Positions 8,724-17,738 of a stretch of 64,000 nt of DNA are shown here, piece by piece. The position numbers were made by a program, and so were the translations under genes. The DNA lies in the NCBI RefSeq assembly GCF_004684245.1, contig NZ_CP038452.1, positions 1,536,796-1,600,795 on the forward strand, read 5' to 3'. The notes under the pieces are model-generated. The model was not told where the DNA came from. It ran no database searches and was given only the letters and a program-made list of their open reading frames with translations. Numbering within the stretch: the stretch's first letter is position 1; each line of letters starts with the position of its first letter. The DNA is from Thermus caldilimi. Its GTDB lineage: Bacteria > Deinococcota > Deinococci > Deinococcales > Thermaceae.

Positions 8724-9671
8724 TCAGGAAAGACGCTCGGCTTCCTTTAAGGCCAGGGCCTCGAGGGCCTCCTTGTAGGGGGAGGGAGGAAGGGGCTTGA
8801 GGGCCGCCGCGGCCAGAAGCGCCCTCTCCCGGATACGCCTTTCCACCTCCTCCGCCACCCCGCTTTCCCAAGCCAGCATGCGCAGGCGGTCCAGGTCCCC
8901 TTCGCGCCTTCCCTTCCGCCTTAGAACCTCCCGCACCTCGGGAAAGCGCTCCATGAGGAGGAGGGTGATCAACGTGGCCTTCCCCTCCCGCACATCCCCC
9001 CCCACCGGTTTGCCCAAGGCCTCGGGAGTACCCATAAGGTCCAGGTAATCGTCCCGCATCTGGAAGGCCTGGCCATAGTAAAGGCCAAAGCGGGCCAAGG
9101 CTTCCCGCACCTCCCCATCCACCCCTTTGAGGAGGGCGGGGCCTTCCGTGCTGAGTTCCATAAGTACCGCCGTTTTGGCGGTGATGATGCGCTCGTAGAT
9201 CTCCAGGGAGTAGTCCTCCAAAGCGGCCACCTGGAACTGCAAAACCTCCCCTTCGCTCAAGGTCTTGGCCACCTGGGCGAAGCGCTCCACCAGCTCCATG
9301 CGCCCGGTCTTGGCGATCACGTGGAGGAGGCGGGAGAGAAGGAAGTCCCCGGAGAGCACCGAAACCGCGTTCCCGTAGCGGCGGAAGGCCGCCTCTTTGC
9401 CCCTGCGGGTCTCCGCGTCGTCGATGAGGTCGTCGTGGAGCAGGGTGGCGGAGTGGAGAAGCTCCACCGCCAGGGCCAGCTCCATCTCAAAGGGTGCCCC
9501 CCCGAGGGCCCTCGAGGCCAGAAAGACCAAGCGGGGGCGGATGCGCTTCCCCCCCGCCGTCACCAGGTCCTGGTGGATGAGGCGCACGAAGAGGACGTCG
9601 GACTGGACCAGCTCAGAAAGGGCCTCCTCAAAGCGGAGGAGGGGGGCCTCGAGGTCGGCAAGGACCGTCAC
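8724..9671 (-). CDS. Long-chain polyprenyl diphosphate synthase
   Basis: A 315-residue trans-prenyltransferase that condenses isopentenyl diphosphate onto allylic diphosphates. The first aspartate-rich motif is DDLIDD (80-85) and the second QMRDDYLD (204-211). Small residues 4-5 positions before the first motif (Ala75, Thr76) suit a long product, probably the octaprenyl side chain of menaquinone, but length cannot be proved here. The start is GTG at 9671; TATACT lies 7 nt before it, so the message may be leaderless. It sits downstream of the rex-lipoprotein run. Confidence 0.88.
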   Translation of the reverse strand: MTVLADLEAPLLRFEEALSELVQSDVLFVRLIHQDLVTAGGKRIRPRLVFLASRALGGAPFEMELALAVELLHSATLLHDDLIDDAETRRGKEAAFRRYGNAVSVLSGDFLLSRLLHVIAKTGRMELVERFAQVAKTLSEGEVLQFQVAALEDYSLEIYERIITAKTAVLMELSTEGPALLKGVDGEVREALARFGLYYGQAFQMRDDYLDLMGTPEALGKPVGGDVREGKATLITLLLMERFPEVREVLRRKGRREGDLDRLRMLAWESGVAEEVERRIRERALLAAAALKPLPPSPYKEALEALALKEAERLS

Positions 9672-9678
9672 GCCCCCC

Positions 9679-9684
9679 AGTATA
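9679..9684 (-). promoter_or_regulatory. -10 box (TATACT) for leaderless polyprenyl synthase transcript
   Basis: TATACT on the minus strand is 7 nt from the GTG at 9671, so transcription would begin at or near the start codon. No good -35 is visible. Confidence 0.5.
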
Positions 9685-9687
9685 GCC

Positions 9688-10131
9688 CTAGTAGAGTTCT
9701 ATAGGCGTTGGCAGCCGGACAATCTTAGACTGTCCGTCAACTGTGGCGGTCTGGTACTGCACCACCTGCACAGGCGGCAGCGGAACGCCCGACCGCTTCG
9801 TCACAGGCCGAGAGTAAGGACCGCACGGGTCGGCATTGGAAATCGGACAGGCCCGTGAGATGAGAAAAGGCGATTCCACGGGGTTGCCATCCGCATCCAA
9901 AAGCGTCACGTACCCTACCCCCGAACCCGGAAGAGCGTAAAGCACGATCTCATAGGCGTAGGTATAGGTGGTGTTCCCGTCTTGGTCCGTTTCACTCTGG
10001 AAGGAAAAATTCTCCCGAGAGACCAAAACCGTGGGGCCACCGAAGACACCCCCGCCGTCAAAAAAGGTGCTACATGCCGTAAGCCCTAGCACCAGCAGTC
10101 CAAGAGGCAACCGAGCCAGAAACCCTTTCAT
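9688..10131 (-). CDS. Predicted lipoprotein
   Basis: A 147-residue protein with a signal peptide and lipobox (LGLTAC, Cys about residue 19), so probably anchored to a membrane on the outside. The mature part is beta-rich with no domain I recognise (VSRENFSF, YTYAYEIVLYALPGSG). Two later cysteines (ACPIS...DPCG) could form a disulfide. The ATG at 10131 overlaps the rex stop (ATGA), which implies translational coupling. Confidence 0.75.
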   Translation of the reverse strand: MKGFLARLPLGLLVLGLTACSTFFDGGGVFGGPTVLVSRENFSFQSETDQDGNTTYTYAYEIVLYALPGSGVGYVTLLDADGNPVESPFLISRACPISNADPCGPYSRPVTKRSGVPLPPVQVVQYQTATVDGQSKIVRLPTPIELY

Positions 10132-10763
10132 CCCATCATCTCCTCTCGCCACTTGGGATTCAGTATAGCAAAGCTAAGCCTAGCTAGGCCGGCCAGGAAG
10201 TCCACGTTCTCCACCGCCACCTCCTTGGGCACCTCCAGCACCGTGGGGGCGAAGTTCAGGATGCCCTTGATCCCCGCAGCCACCAAGCGATCGGCGGCTT
10301 CCTGGGCCGCCTCCCGGGGCACGGTGAGGAGGGCGATCTCGATGCGTCCCGGCACCCTTTGGGGCAGGAGGTCCACGGGCTCGATGACCCCACCCCGCAC
10401 CGGGCGACCGATCTTCTCCGGATCCACGTCAAAGAATCCCCGGAGCTCAAAGCTTTCCCCAAACCCGGGGTAGTCGGCCAAAGCGCTACCCAGACGGCCC
10501 ATACCCACGATGCACAGGCCCCACTTTCGGTTCAGGCCCAGGATGTGGCGGAGCTCCCGCTTGAGCACGGGCACCGTGTAGCCCACCCCCCGGGTGCCGT
10601 AGGAACCGAAGTAGGAAAGGTCCTTCCGTACCTGAAACGCCGTCACCTGGGCCTCCTCCGCCAGCTGCTCGGAGCTGGTGCGGTGAACCCCCTTGGCCTC
10701 CAGCTCCTCCAGGATGCGCAGGTACGTGACCAACCGGCTGATGGCTGCACTGGGAACCTTCAT
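10128..10763 (-). CDS. rex: Redox-sensing transcriptional repressor Rex
   Basis: A 211-residue Rex: an N-terminal winged helix (VRKDLSYFG, 45-53, is the recognition-helix signature) followed by a Rossmann NAD(H) domain (GMGRLG, 87-92). Rex represses fermentative and respiratory genes until NADH rises. It overlaps the upstream SPOR gene stop and the downstream lipoprotein start by 4 nt each, so the three are coupled. I see no obvious Rex operator nearby. Confidence 0.95.
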   Translation of the reverse strand: MKVPSAAISRLVTYLRILEELEAKGVHRTSSEQLAEEAQVTAFQVRKDLSYFGSYGTRGVGYTVPVLKRELRHILGLNRKWGLCIVGMGRLGSALADYPGFGESFELRGFFDVDPEKIGRPVRGGVIEPVDLLPQRVPGRIEIALLTVPREAAQEAADRLVAAGIKGILNFAPTVLEVPKEVAVENVDFLAGLARLSFAILNPKWREEMMG

Positions 10764-11545
10764 CGCACCTCCAGGGCCTCGAAGCCCAAGGCCTGCACCT
10801 TAGCCTTGAGCGCTTCTTTATCCTCCTCGGCCACCGGGCCCACCCGCACCCGGTAGACCCCATCCTTCACCAGAACCACAGGCAGGCCCACTTCCTTGAG
10901 CTTCGCGGCCAGCGCTAGGGCGTTTTCCTCCTTCTGGAAAGCCCCCACCTGGAGGTAAAGGGTACCCGAGGCCGGCGGGGCCGCTCCCTGGCCACGGTAC
11001 ACCTGAGCCCCGTAGGCGGCCAAGGCCTCCGCCGCCCGTTTGGCCTCGGCTTCGGAGGCGTACGGACCCACCACCACCCGGGTCAGGTTTCCCGAAGGCT
11101 CCAGGCGAGCCGGGTACCCTTTCTGGGCCAGCTCCTGGCGAAGCCTGGCCGCGTTTTCCGGATTGGCAAAGGCCCCCACCGCCACCCGGTAGGTTCCACC
11201 CGGCACGGGTGCCGAAGGAGCAGGTGCGCTTGGAGGGGATCCTCCAGGCGAGGCTATGGGTTTTTCCTGGGGTGCTGGCTTGGACTCCACCGGGGCCTGG
11301 GGTAGGGGAAGCACGGTGACCACGGGTTCAGGGGAGGGTGCCTGGGGGGCAGGCTCCCCCTTGGGAGGCTGGACCGGGGAAGGAGGGGGCGAGGAGGTGA
11401 CCGAAGGCCCGGGCATGGGCGAAGCGCTCACCCTTGGCCGGGAAAAGGGATTGATTCCGGTGAGGTAAAGGACAATGCCCGCCGCCACCAGAGCGATGAG
11501 GAGAAAAATGAGGAAGTCCAGCCAGTTTTCCCTTAGCCAACGCAT
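10760..11545 (-). CDS. Membrane-anchored protein with two SPOR domains
   Basis: A 261-residue protein: cytoplasmic N-terminus, one transmembrane helix (about 9-29), a proline/serine-rich linker (about 35-117), then two SPOR-like repeats (about 118-183 and 194-261), each opening with a Y-VAVGAF or L-LQVGAF strand. SPOR domains bind peptidoglycan stripped of stem peptides, usually at division sites. It starts 1 nt after the TPR protein stop, in one operon with rex. Confidence 0.85.
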   Translation of the reverse strand: MRWLRENWLDFLIFLLIALVAAGIVLYLTGINPFSRPRVSASPMPGPSVTSSPPPSPVQPPKGEPAPQAPSPEPVVTVLPLPQAPVESKPAPQEKPIASPGGSPPSAPAPSAPVPGGTYRVAVGAFANPENAARLRQELAQKGYPARLEPSGNLTRVVVGPYASEAEAKRAAEALAAYGAQVYRGQGAAPPASGTLYLQVGAFQKEENALALAAKLKEVGLPVVLVKDGVYRVRVGPVAEEDKEALKAKVQALGFEALEVR

Positions 11546-11546
11546 C

Positions 11547-12896
11547 CTACCTCCGAAGCAAGGCCTGGGCCTCCTTTGAACCCAAAGCCGCTGCTTGAGC
11601 CAAGGCCCGGTCTGCTTCCGCCTCCCGGCCCAGGCCCCGTAGGGCCAGGCCCAGGTTATACCAGGCTGCTGCCTGCTTGGGCACCCTTTGCAACACCTCT
11701 CTCAGCACCAGCTCCGCATCACCAAACCGCCCCAAGGCCACCAAAGCTGCCGCCAGATTGACCCCCACCTCCGGATTGCGACCGGACTCGTAGAGGGGGC
11801 GGAGGAGGGCCAGGGCTTCCTCGAGCCGGCCCATCTCCAGCAACAAGGCACCCCTAAGGGCCTGGGCCTCTGGGGCCACAAGCCCCTCAAGTAGCTTTAA
11901 AGCCTCCTCCTTCCGGCCCAAGGCGTAGGCGGCCTGGGCCTTGAGGAAGCTCCCCGGAGGACCCGCTTCCTCCGCATACCGGTAGGCGTTCCTATAGTCC
12001 TTAAGCCGCAGGTAGGCCGCCGCCAGAGCCAAGGCCACTTGAGGCTCGGGGCTGGCCCGGTAGGCGGAAAGCAGGTAGTCCAGGGCCCCCTTGGCATCCC
12101 CCGCCTCGAGGCGAGCCTGCCCCAGGAGATAGGCGGCCTCCCATAGGGAAGGATCCAGGGCGTAGGCCTCCTTAAGGAGGGGTTCCGGGCGGGAGGAAAG
12201 AAGGGCCTTGCGCAGAAGGAGTCTCGCCCTGGCCTTCCCCTCCACCGCCTTAAGACCCCGGTCCAGCTCCCTCAGGGCCCTTTCCTTCAAGCCCTCCTCC
12301 GCCAGAATGCGGGCCAGCAGGTCCCAGCCCTCGGCCAACCCGGGTTCCCGGTTGAGAAGGCCATAGAGCACCGGCACCGCTTCGGCCCGGGCCCCTGCAG
12401 CGTAAAGGGCCTGGGCCAGGGCCAGGTGGTAGGCAGGGCTCCGCTCCGGGGTAAGCCCTTTGCGCAAAACCTCTGCCGCCTCCTTGGCCTGGCCTGCCTC
12501 GGCGAGGGCGCTGGCCCACCCCAGGTAGGCTTCCTCCGTGGGGGAAAGCTCCACCGCCTTGGCAAAGGCCTCCGCTGCCTCCTTGGGCTTTCCTAGGCGC
12601 AGGTACACCTGGCCCAGGTTGTAATGGCCCTCGTAACGGTCGGGGAAAACCCGGACCATCTGGTCAAAGGCGAAGCGGGCCTCCTCGAGGCGGCCCAAGC
12701 GGAAGAGGCTTACCCCAAGGCCCAGATGGGCCTCAAAGCGGCCATAGTCCTGGGCTAAAACCTCCTCATAAGCCAGGACGGCCTGGGCATACTCCCCAGC
12801 TTTAAATAGCGATTCCGCCCGTTCCAAGGGGGTCTGCGCCAAAGCCAGACCCAGCCCCAGGAGAAGGGGGAGGACTTTGGGAAAAGGTCTCGTCAT
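11547..12896 (-). CDS. Secreted TPR repeat protein
   Basis: A 449-residue protein that is almost wholly tetratricopeptide repeats (YNLGQVYLRLGKPKEAAE is typical). A signal peptide ends near ALA (about residue 20), so the repeats probably lie in the periplasm or on the cell surface. The ATG at 12896 has GGAGG 5 nt upstream, which decides the start over an in-frame ATG 33 nt earlier. It heads the run TPR-SPOR-rex-lipoprotein. A role in envelope assembly is inferred from the SPOR partner. Confidence 0.82.
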   Translation of the reverse strand: MTRPFPKVLPLLLGLGLALAQTPLERAESLFKAGEYAQAVLAYEEVLAQDYGRFEAHLGLGVSLFRLGRLEEARFAFDQMVRVFPDRYEGHYNLGQVYLRLGKPKEAAEAFAKAVELSPTEEAYLGWASALAEAGQAKEAAEVLRKGLTPERSPAYHLALAQALYAAGARAEAVPVLYGLLNREPGLAEGWDLLARILAEEGLKERALRELDRGLKAVEGKARARLLLRKALLSSRPEPLLKEAYALDPSLWEAAYLLGQARLEAGDAKGALDYLLSAYRASPEPQVALALAAAYLRLKDYRNAYRYAEEAGPPGSFLKAQAAYALGRKEEALKLLEGLVAPEAQALRGALLLEMGRLEEALALLRPLYESGRNPEVGVNLAAALVALGRFGDAELVLREVLQRVPKQAAAWYNLGLALRGLGREAEADRALAQAAALGSKEAQALLRR

Positions 12897-12957
12897 AAGG
12901 GCCTCCAAACCCGTCGTTGCCTTAAGCATAGCACAGCACCAGGGGAAGGGTCTTTGT

Positions 12958-12963
12958 TATTCT
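12958..12963 (+). promoter_or_regulatory. -10 box (TATTCT) for leaderless HNH gene
   Basis: TATTCT is 6 nt before the GTG at 12970, the spacing seen at several other starts in this window. A -35 is not clear. Confidence 0.45.
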
Positions 12964-12969
12964 AAGGGC

Positions 12970-13503
12970 GTGGGTCCTCTTGGCAAGGCCCTGGACCTGG
13001 ACGCCCCCCGGGTCTTGGTTCTGAACGCCGCCTACGAGGTCTTGGGGCTTGCCAGCATCAAGCGAAGCGTCCTCCTGGTGCTTTCCGGGGGGGCGGAGAT
13101 GCTCTCGGAAAGCGGGCGCTACCTGCACACCCCCTCCACCCGGATCCCGGTCCCCAGCGTCATCCGCTTGAAGCGCCTGGTGCGGCGGGGGCCAAGCCGC
13201 ATCCCCCTAAACCGCCGCAACATCCTGAGGCGGGACCGCTACACCTGCCAGTACTGCGGCCGCCAGGGAGGGGAGCTCACCGTGGACCACGTGCTTCCCA
13301 GAAGCCGGGGAGGGAGGAGTACCTGGGAGAACCTGGTGGCCGCCTGCCGCTCCTGCAACCTGAAGAAGGGGGACCGCACCCCCGAGGAGGCGGGGATGCG
13401 CCTGCTAAAGCCTCCTCGGGCGCCCAAGGCGCCCCTTTTTCTTTCCGACCTGAAGGAGGTCCCCGAGGACTGGCAGCCTTACCTCCAGGCCTGGTTGTCC
13501 TAA
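12970..13503 (+). CDS. HNH endonuclease
   Basis: A 177-residue HNH nuclease. Two zinc-binding CxxC pairs (Cys93/96 and Cys126/129) bracket the catalytic DH of TVDHVLPRSRGG (Asp106-His107) and the Asn of WENL (121). An N-terminal portion (VLVLNAAYEVLG) is common to standalone bacterial HNH proteins. The GTG at 12970 is chosen because a -10 box precedes it by 6 nt; earlier in-frame codons overlap the divergent TPR gene. The biological target is unknown, and no mobile-element or phage context is present. Confidence 0.85.
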   Translation: MGPLGKALDLDAPRVLVLNAAYEVLGLASIKRSVLLVLSGGAEMLSESGRYLHTPSTRIPVPSVIRLKRLVRRGPSRIPLNRRNILRRDRYTCQYCGRQGGELTVDHVLPRSRGGRSTWENLVAACRSCNLKKGDRTPEEAGMRLLKPPRAPKAPLFLSDLKEVPEDWQPYLQAWLS

Positions 13504-13506
13504 CCC

Positions 13507-14340
13507 CTAGCGCCGCACCGTGAGGATCACCGCCAAAAGCACCAAGCCTGCCCCCAGGTAGGCCCAGAGGGAAAGCACCTCCCTGAAGAGGAGGAAGGCG
13601 AACAGGTTGGCCACCACGGGCTCGAGGGTGGCCACCACGCTGGCCCGGGTGGCGGGAAGGCGCCTCAACCCTGCGTAATAGGCCAGATAGGCCCCGTATG
13701 TGGAAAATACCCCCAAAAAGAGCAAGGCCTCCATGGCCCTTGGGCTCAAAGGAACGAACTCCACCCAGGGCAGAAGCCCCAAGGCCCCCACGGGCAGGGC
13801 GTAGAGGAAAAGGGTGGGGGTGGCGTAGCGGGGAAGGTAGAGCTTGCCGAAGATGTAGTAAAGCGCGTAGGTGAAGCCGGAAAGGAGCCCAAAGAAAAGG
13901 GCGAGGGAGAGGACCCGCACCCCGCTTCCTCCCCCCACGCCCATAAGCCCCACCCCCAGCAGGGTCAGGGCCACCGCCCAAAGGCCGGTGCGGTCCAGGG
14001 GCTCCTTCAGGACCACCAGGGAAAGGAGGGCCACCCAGGCCGGGGCCGTGTACAGGAGGACGGAGGCCAAGGCCGCCCCCCCGTAGACCACCGCCAGCTG
14101 ATAGGAACCGTAAAAGAGGGAAACCCCCACCAGACCGAAAAAAAGGAGGGGCAAGACATCGCGCTTTTCCACCCTAACCTGGCGCAGGAAGAGGGCGTGC
14201 AGGCCAAAGAAAACCCAGGCAATACCTGCCCGGAAAAAGGCCACGGCCAGGGGGGTAAGCCCCTCCTGAAAGGCCAGGCGGCTTACAGGGCCGATGAGAC
14301 CCCAAAGGAAAGCAGCCAGGAGCAGGTAGAGGTAGCCCAT
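13507..14340 (-). CDS. EamA/DMT family transporter
   Basis: A 277-residue, ten-helix drug/metabolite transporter made of two EamA repeats (GLIGPVSRLAF near the start; YAGLRRLPATRASVVATLEPVVA in repeat two is the conserved signature). It probably exports amino acids or other metabolites. The ATG at 14340 is chosen; TACACT lies 7 nt upstream on the minus strand. It converges with the HNH gene, with only 3 nt between their stops. Confidence 0.88.
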   Translation of the reverse strand: MGYLYLLLAAFLWGLIGPVSRLAFQEGLTPLAVAFFRAGIAWVFFGLHALFLRQVRVEKRDVLPLLFFGLVGVSLFYGSYQLAVVYGGAALASVLLYTAPAWVALLSLVVLKEPLDRTGLWAVALTLLGVGLMGVGGGSGVRVLSLALFFGLLSGFTYALYYIFGKLYLPRYATPTLFLYALPVGALGLLPWVEFVPLSPRAMEALLFLGVFSTYGAYLAYYAGLRRLPATRASVVATLEPVVANLFAFLLFREVLSLWAYLGAGLVLLAVILTVRR

Positions 14341-14347
14341 GGGCAAG

Positions 14348-14357
14348 AGTGTATAAT
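14348..14357. promoter_or_regulatory. Overlapping divergent -10 boxes
   Basis: The plus strand reads TATAAT (14352-14357), 26 nt before the coiled-coil gene. The minus strand reads TACACT (14353-14348), 7 nt before the transporter. The two boxes share two base pairs, so both genes may be transcribed from one crowded site. Confidence 0.5.
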
Positions 14358-14383
14358 CCCCCGTGTCCTATGGAGGCTGACCT

Positions 14384-14860
14384 ATGAGCGCGCGGACCCT
14401 TTTTGCCCTCCTTGTCCTCCTTCTTTTGGTCCTCTTCTCCTGGCTCAACTGGGGAGAGATCACCAAACCCACCTCCTTGTCCCTGGGCCTCACCCGGATT
14501 GAAGCCCCTTTGGGCTTGGTCCTGGTGGTGGCCTTGGGGATAGTTTCCCTCCTCTACCTCATCTTCACCATCGGCTTGGAAACCGCCGCCCTTCTGGAGG
14601 TGAGGCGCTACGCCCGGGAGCTTCTCCACTACAAGAAGCTGGCCGAGGAGGCGGAAGAAAGCCGTTATACCGAGCTCAGGCGCTACCTGGAAGAGGAACT
14701 CAAGCGGCTTTCGGAGGTGGAAAGGGAGGAGATCCGGGCCCTCGAGGCCCGTATCGCCGAAACCTTGGAAAAGCACGGGAACACCCTGGCCGCCTACATC
14801 GGCGAGCTGGAGGACCAGCTCCTAAGGCTCCTCCAGGGACGGGGGGGAGAAAGCACCTAA
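14384..14860 (+). CDS. Two-helix membrane protein with coiled-coil tail
   Basis: A 158-residue protein with hydrophobic helices at about 5-23 and 43-66 and a charged heptad-rich segment from about 75 to 150 (YLEEELKRLSEVEREEIRAL). The topology is like LapA (DUF1049) proteins but I cannot confirm homology. GGAGG sits 7 nt before the ATG. It is transcribed alone and ends at a hairpin that separates it from rplQ. Confidence 0.72.
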   Translation: MSARTLFALLVLLLLVLFSWLNWGEITKPTSLSLGLTRIEAPLGLVLVVALGIVSLLYLIFTIGLETAALLEVRRYARELLHYKKLAEEAEESRYTELRRYLEEELKRLSEVEREEIRALEARIAETLEKHGNTLAAYIGELEDQLLRLLQGRGGEST

Positions 14861-14891
14861 GCGCCGGCACCCTATCCCGGGGCCCGGCGCT
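14860..14891. terminator. Hairpin between convergent genes
   Basis: AGCGCCGG (14860-14867) and CCGGCGCT (14884-14891) form a perfect 8-bp stem that includes the last base of the coiled-coil gene. A third copy of CCGGCGCT follows at 14912-14919 next to the rplQ stop. It can serve both converging transcripts, although the T-tracts are poor. Confidence 0.55.
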
Positions 14892-14921
14892 GACGGGTTT
14901 CCTTCCCCTTTTCCGGCGCTT

Positions 14922-15278
14922 TTACTCCACCAGCTCCACCAAGGCCAAGGGCGCCCTGTCCCCCCGTCGGCGCTCCGCCAGCTTGAGCACCCGGGTGTAC
15001 CCCCCGGCCCGGTTCTGGTACTTGGGGGCGATCTCGTCGAAGAGCTTCCGCACCAGCTTCACGTCCTGTAGGTCACGGAGCACCAGGCGGCGGGCGTGCA
15101 GATCCCCCCGCTTGGCCAGGTGGATGAGGTGGTCCACGAAGCCGGTGAGCTCCTTGGCCTTGGGCACGGTGGTGGTAATGCGGCCGTGGGTGAGAAGGCT
15201 CTTGGCCTGGTTGCGGTAAAGGGCCAGGCGGTGGGAAGAGTGGCGGTTCAGCTTTCTTCCAGACTTCAGGTGGCGCAT
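14922..15278 (-). CDS. rplQ: Ribosomal protein L17
   Basis: A 118-residue L17 of the large subunit with the signature [12 protein letters not shown] and [11 protein letters not shown]. It is the last gene of the fused ribosomal block, 4 nt after rpoA, as in most bacteria. Length equals the remembered T. thermophilus protein. Confidence 0.98.
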   Translation of the reverse strand: MRHLKSGRKLNRHSSHRLALYRNQAKSLLTHGRITTTVPKAKELTGFVDHLIHLAKRGDLHARRLVLRDLQDVKLVRKLFDEIAPKYQNRAGGYTRVLKLAERRRGDRAPLALVELVE

Positions 15279-15282
15279 GGTC

Positions 15283-16224
15283 TCACTCCTTTAGGGCAAA
15301 TCCCTTTTTGGCCAAAGCCTCGCGGATCTCCTCGAGGCTCCTTTCCCCGATGCCGGGGATGTTCTTCAGGTCCTTGAGGTTCAAGGCCAGAAGCGCCCGC
15401 ACCGACTCAATCCCCTCCTCCTTGAGGCTGTGGAGGACCCGGGTGGAGAGCCCAAGCTCCTCCAAGGGCAGGTCCAAGTCCTCTTCTCCCTCCGCGCGCT
15501 CCGCAGAAACCGGTTCCGGAACCGGCAGGGCGGTGGCCTGCGGGTTGGTGAAATAGGAAAGGTGCTCCTTGAGGATCTCCACCGCTTGGTTCAGGGCCTC
15601 CAGGGGGGTGACGGAGCCATCCGTCCAGATCCTCAGGGTCAGCTTGTCCAGGTCGGTGCGCTGACCCAGCCGGGTATCCTCCACCTGGAAGGCCACCCGG
15701 CGCACCGGGGAGAAGATAGCGTCCACGGGGATGGAGTTGATGCGGTCCTTGATGCCGTGGCGCTCGGCGGGCACATACCCCACACCCCGGTCCACCCGCA
15801 CCTCCATGTAGAGCCTCCCCCCCTTGTCCAAGGTGGCGAGGGTGAGGTCTGGGTTCAGGATCTCCGCATCGGGGGGCACTATGAAATCCCCCGCCTTGAC
15901 CACCTTGGGGCCCTCCGCCTTCAGGACCAGGGTGGTGGTCTGCATCTTGGGATCCAGGAAGCGCACCACCAGCTCCTTGAGGTTCAGGATGATCTCCACC
16001 ACATCCTCCTTGACCCCGGGGATGGTGGAGAACTCGTGGAGGACATCCTCAATGTAGACGCTGGTAACTGCGGTTCCGGGAATGGAGGAAAGGAGAATCC
16101 GCCTCAAGGGGTTGCCCAGGGTGACGCCGAATCCCCGCTCCAGGGGCTCCAGGACAAACTCCCCGTACTCCCGCCCCTGGGTGCGCACCGTGAACACCGG
16201 GGCTTTCAGCTTACTCTCTAACAT
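15283..16224 (-). CDS. rpoA: RNA polymerase alpha subunit
   Basis: A 313-residue alpha subunit. The N-terminal dimerisation domain assembles beta and beta-prime ([16 protein letters not shown] near 37-52). A short acidic linker ([15 protein letters not shown]) leads to the C-terminal domain with helix-hairpin-helix [13 protein letters not shown], which touches UP elements and activators. The ATG at 16224 follows GGAGG. A GC-rich hairpin lies in the 52-nt gap after rpsD. Confidence 0.98.
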   Translation of the reverse strand: MLESKLKAPVFTVRTQGREYGEFVLEPLERGFGVTLGNPLRRILLSSIPGTAVTSVYIEDVLHEFSTIPGVKEDVVEIILNLKELVVRFLDPKMQTTTLVLKAEGPKVVKAGDFIVPPDAEILNPDLTLATLDKGGRLYMEVRVDRGVGYVPAERHGIKDRINSIPVDAIFSPVRRVAFQVEDTRLGQRTDLDKLTLRIWTDGSVTPLEALNQAVEILKEHLSYFTNPQATALPVPEPVSAERAEGEEDLDLPLEELGLSTRVLHSLKEEGIESVRALLALNLKDLKNIPGIGERSLEEIREALAKKGFALKE

Positions 16225-16247
16225 AGACCTCCTTACCGGCAACACAT

Positions 16248-16268
16248 GGGCCCGGTCAAGCCGGGCCC
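16248..16268 (-). other. Hairpin in rpsD-rpoA intergenic gap
   Basis: GGGCCCGG (16248-16255) and CCGGGCCC (16261-16268) make a perfect 8-bp stem with a 5-nt loop. There is no T-run after it on the minus strand, so it is not an obvious terminator; RNA processing or tuning of polymerase versus ribosome output is possible. Confidence 0.5.
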
Positions 16269-16276
16269 TCTTAGGG

Positions 16277-16906
16277 CTACCTGGAGTAGAACTCCACCAC
16301 CAGCTGCTCGTTCACGGGAAGCGCCAGGTCCTCCCGATCGGGCAGGCGCAGGAACTTACCCTTCATCCCCTCCACATCCAAGGAGAGCCAAGGGCCCACC
16401 TTGCGGCCCTTCATGGCCTCGAGGTTCTCCCGGATGAAGGCCAGGTTGCGGCTACCCTCGGCGATGGCGATCTCGTCCCCAGGCTTCACCCGGTAGGCGG
16501 GAAGGTCCACCCGGCGGCCGTTCACGGTGATGTGGCCGTGGCGCACCATCTGCCGCGCCTGGCGGCGGCTAGCGGCGAAGCCCAGCCGGTAGACCACGTT
16601 GTCCAAGCGGGACTCCAAAAGCCCCAGGAAAACGGTACCCGTAACCCCCTTCTTGCGGCTGGCCTCCTCAAAGAGGTTGCGGAACTGGGTTTCGGAGATC
16701 CCGTAAATGCGGCGAAGCTTCTGCTTCTCCCTAAGGCGCACCGCATAATCCGAAGGGCGGCGGGTGCGCTTCTGTCCGTGCTGCCCCGGAGGGTAGGGGC
16801 GGCGCTCCATGGCGCACTTGGGGCTGTAGCAACGCTCCCCCTTCAGGTAGAGCTTGACTCCTTCCCGGCGGCAAAGACGGCAAACTGGACCAATGTAACG
16901 ACCCAT
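16277..16906 (-). CDS. rpsD: Ribosomal protein S4 (zinc-binding form)
   Basis: A 209-residue S4, a primary binder of 16S rRNA that starts small-subunit assembly. The four cysteines Cys9, Cys12, Cys26 and Cys31 form the N-terminal zinc site seen in Thermus S4. The S4 RNA-binding domain lies near 99-160 ([21 protein letters not shown]). In many bacteria S4 also represses the alpha operon. Confidence 0.98.
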   Translation of the reverse strand: MGRYIGPVCRLCRREGVKLYLKGERCYSPKCAMERRPYPPGQHGQKRTRRPSDYAVRLREKQKLRRIYGISETQFRNLFEEASRKKGVTGTVFLGLLESRLDNVVYRLGFAASRRQARQMVRHGHITVNGRRVDLPAYRVKPGDEIAIAEGSRNLAFIRENLEAMKGRKVGPWLSLDVEGMKGKFLRLPDREDLALPVNEQLVVEFYSR

Positions 16907-16919
16907 CTTCTCCTACTCC

Positions 16920-17309
16920 TTACGAAGCCTTGCGGAACTTCTTCTTAGGCCGGCAGCCGTTATGGGGCACAGGGGTGTCGTCCACAATGGACTTCACCTG
17001 CAAACCCGAGGCCTGGAGGGCTCGGATGGCCTGCTCCCGGCCCGCCCCGGTGCCGCGCACGATCACGTCCACGCTCTGCATACCGTAGGCCATGGCCTTC
17101 TTGGCGGCGTCCATGGCCGCAAGTTGGGCCGCGTAGGGCGTGCCCTTGCGGCTTCCCTTGTAGCCGATGACCCCACCCGAGGACCAGGTGATGGGGTTGC
17201 CGTCCGGGTCGGTGATGGTGACGATGGTGTTGTTGTAGGAGGCGTGGATGTACGCCTTCCCACTGGCCACCTGCCGTTTGACTTTCTTCTTGGTCGCTTT
17301 TCTGGCCAT
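16920..17309 (-). CDS. rpsK: Ribosomal protein S11
   Basis: A 129-residue S11 of the small-subunit platform, near the mRNA exit. Signature [18 protein letters not shown] and the C-terminal [16 protein letters not shown] are present. It is 39 nt after rpsM and 13 nt before rpsD in alpha-operon order. Confidence 0.98.
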   Translation of the reverse strand: MARKATKKKVKRQVASGKAYIHASYNNTIVTITDPDGNPITWSSGGVIGYKGSRKGTPYAAQLAAMDAAKKAMAYGMQSVDVIVRGTGAGREQAIRALQASGLQVKSIVDDTPVPHNGCRPKKKFRKAS

Positions 17310-17348
17310 ACTCTCCCTCAGCTTTAGGAGTATCCACTGGCCCTAGAA

Positions 17349-17729
17349 CTACTTCCTAGGCGCCTTCTTCTTGCCCGCCACGGTCTTGCGGGGACCCTTG
17401 CGGGTACGGGCGTTGGTGCGGGTGCGCTGCCCCCTCACCGGCAATCCACGGCGGTGGCGGAGGCCCCGGTAGCAGCCAATATCCATGAGGCGCTTGATGT
17501 TGGCGGCCACCTCAGCCCTGAGCTCACCTTCCAGCTTCCAGGTGTTCTCCACGTACTCCCGAAGGCGCACCACCTCCGCCTCGGTGAGGTCCTTCACCCG
17601 GGTTGCCGGATTGATGCCCGTCTTCTCCAGAGCCTCCTTGGCCCGGGCCGGCCCCACCCCGTAAATGTAGGTGAGGGCCACGTCCACCCGCTTGTTCCTA
17701 GGAATCTCCACCCCTGCGATCCTCGCCAC
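17349..17729 (-). CDS. rpsM: Ribosomal protein S13
   Basis: A 126-residue S13, which contacts the large subunit in the head bridge and P-site tRNA. It opens [15 protein letters not shown] and has the helix-hairpin GVGPARAKE. The basic tail ([19 protein letters not shown]) reaches into the rRNA. It follows rpmJ by 9 nt. Confidence 0.98.
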   Translation of the reverse strand: MARIAGVEIPRNKRVDVALTYIYGVGPARAKEALEKTGINPATRVKDLTEAEVVRLREYVENTWKLEGELRAEVAANIKRLMDIGCYRGLRHRRGLPVRGQRTRTNARTRKGPRKTVAGKKKAPRK

Positions 17730-17738
17730 GTTCCCTCC

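Noticed and set aside
12877-12969. An earlier ATG for the HNH nuclease
   Set aside because: It overlaps the start of the divergent TPR gene; the GTG at 12970 has a -10 box 6 nt ahead and begins the conserved region.
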